The notes beneath the pieces were generated by a model that worked only from the letters and a program-made list of their open reading frames with translations, was not told the origin of the DNA and made no database searches. From positions 1-6,169 of the forward strand of contig CANHCD010000135.1 in NCBI GenBank assembly GCA_947458795.1: a stretch of DNA of 6,169 nt, given 5' to 3'. The position numbers and the translations under genes are program-made. Below, one piece after another: positions 5,588 through 6,169 of the stretch. The stretch is from Cyclobacteriaceae bacterium. Its GTDB lineage: Bacteria; Bacteroidota; Bacteroidia; Cytophagales; Cyclobacteriaceae. How positions within the stretch are numbered: position 1 is the stretch's first letter; every line of letters starts with the position of its first letter.

Positions 5588-5724
5588 ATACAAGAAACTA
5601 ATGGATTGGAAAAAAAGTTTGAAACGGGCTCCTTCATTTTTTCAATTCCACCCCCCCAACTGACTTAAATCATGAAATTCCTGCTCGGGAAAAGGGATAT
5701 TTGAGTTCACCTAAACGGAAGCAC
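5588..5724. other. Divergent intergenic region with a C7 tract
   Basis: This region must hold the promoters of both the SOUL gene (minus) and the adaptor gene (plus). GATATTTG at 5697-5704 is a one-base-off match to the -7 box TAnnTTTG, about 20 nt before the adaptor ATG, without a clear -33 TTG. A run of seven C (5651-5657) lies in the middle. No operator-like palindrome was found. Confidence 0.35.
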
Positions 5725-6169
5725 ATGGCTAAAGGAGCATCCATTTACCGACACCTCGGAACAGTCTTGCTCCCTCTAGTCTTCGGAAGCCTCGGCGCCT
5801 GTAGCCAAGGCAAAGAGGAGGTCGTATTCCCCAAGAGACAGACCCTCACCGAATCGATTTACGCCTCGGGCTATGTGCGCGCTAAGGATCAGTACGAGGC
5901 TTTTGCCCTGGCCACAGGTCCCATCCAAACGCTCTTTGTTTCCGAAGGGGATACGGTACACATCGGAACTCCTCTCCTCCAAATTTTCAATGAACAGGAG
6001 CGCTTGCGTCGTGAAAACGCGGAAATCTCCCGGTTTTTCGCAGCCCCAACAGCTACCCAAACTAGGCTTCGGGAACTGGAATTGGCGATTGAACTCGCCA
6101 AAAGCACCTCTGCCAACGACTCCCTCTTGCTCCTGCGGCAGCAACACCTCTGGGCCCAGGGAATAGGCA
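5725..6169 (+). CDS. Efflux-pump periplasmic adaptor lipoprotein (HlyD/MFP family), 5' part
   Basis: Open from ATG 5725-5727 to the right edge: 148 codons and one base with no stop. The product has a signal peptide ending in the lipobox LGAC, with the lipidated cysteine at residue 26, so it should be anchored in the inner membrane facing the periplasm. YASGYVRAKDQYEAFA (47-61) followed by TGPIQTLFVSEGDTVHIGTP (64-83) is the barrel-sandwich (lipoyl-like) half-motif of HlyD/MFP adaptors, with the usual GxI-x-x-L-x-V-x-E-GD-x-V pattern. Residues from about 90 (NEQERLRRENAEISRF) are polar and heptad-like, the start of the alpha-helical hairpin arm. Adaptors of this type link an RND or ABC transporter to an outer-membrane channel; a pump gene is expected to the right, outside the window. 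The substrate cannot be told. Confidence 0.85.
   Translation, partial: MAKGASIYRHLGTVLLPLVFGSLGACSQGKEEVVFPKRQTLTESIYASGYVRAKDQYEAFALATGPIQTLFVSEGDTVHIGTPLLQIFNEQERLRRENAEISRFFAAPTATQTRLRELELAIELAKSTSANDSLLLLRQQHLWAQGIG

Noticed and set aside
5588..5593. TTG start adding two residues to the SOUL protein
   Set aside because: The ATG at 5585-5587 gives a normal signal-anchor start; TTG is unlikely and brings no conserved residues.
5776..6166. Frames on both strands inside the adaptor gene
   Set aside because: The plus-strand frame from 5725 carries a lipobox and HlyD/MFP motifs and stays open to the edge, so the others are shadows.

Overview
The window looks like chromosomal DNA of a Bacteroidota bacterium, most likely a Cytophagales relative of the Algoriphagus/Cyclobacteriaceae type. 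The evidence is a GSCFA-domain gene, intergenic repeats rich in CTTTGCG, two good matches to the Bacteroidota -7 promoter box TAnnTTTG (before hppA and before the tRNA), and normal genes without Shine-Dalgarno sites. The genus-level guess is inference.

Left part (1-868), minus strand: the N-terminal part of a GSCFA-domain protein running off the left edge, a DUF1801 gene, and the C-terminal half of a VOC/glyoxalase-like gene that has lost its start. Spacing of 26 and 2 nt suggests a former three-gene operon whose first gene is now broken. Positions 859-1329 hold no gene. They contain two repeat systems (CTTTGCG direct and inverted repeats; a multi-hairpin element with a TATTAATAGAAAAA box) and the terminator of the next gene.

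Middle (1330-3546), minus strand: hppA, a complete membrane-bound pyrophosphatase with its own promoter and terminator. Its K+-site residues are of the K+-dependent type. The ion-gate glutamate is absent from both usual helix-6 positions, and a glutamate is present in helix 5 (E186), as in Flavobacterium-type H+-pumping enzymes. It would couple PPi hydrolysis to proton export.

Then (3811-3931) a tRNA-Pro(GGG) with its promoter and terminator. The tRNA 3' end plus terminator is repeated 996 bp downstream (59 of 65 positions by hand count). The repeats enclose a small insert carrying a three-segment membrane protein gene and a short GTG-started reading frame with a strong Shine-Dalgarno site that runs into the second repeat. 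This looks like a remnant of an element integrated at the tRNA gene; no integrase is present.

Right part: a SOUL-family haem-binding-like protein (minus strand) and, divergent from it, the first 148 codons of a lipoprotein periplasmic adaptor of an efflux pump (plus strand), cut by the right edge.
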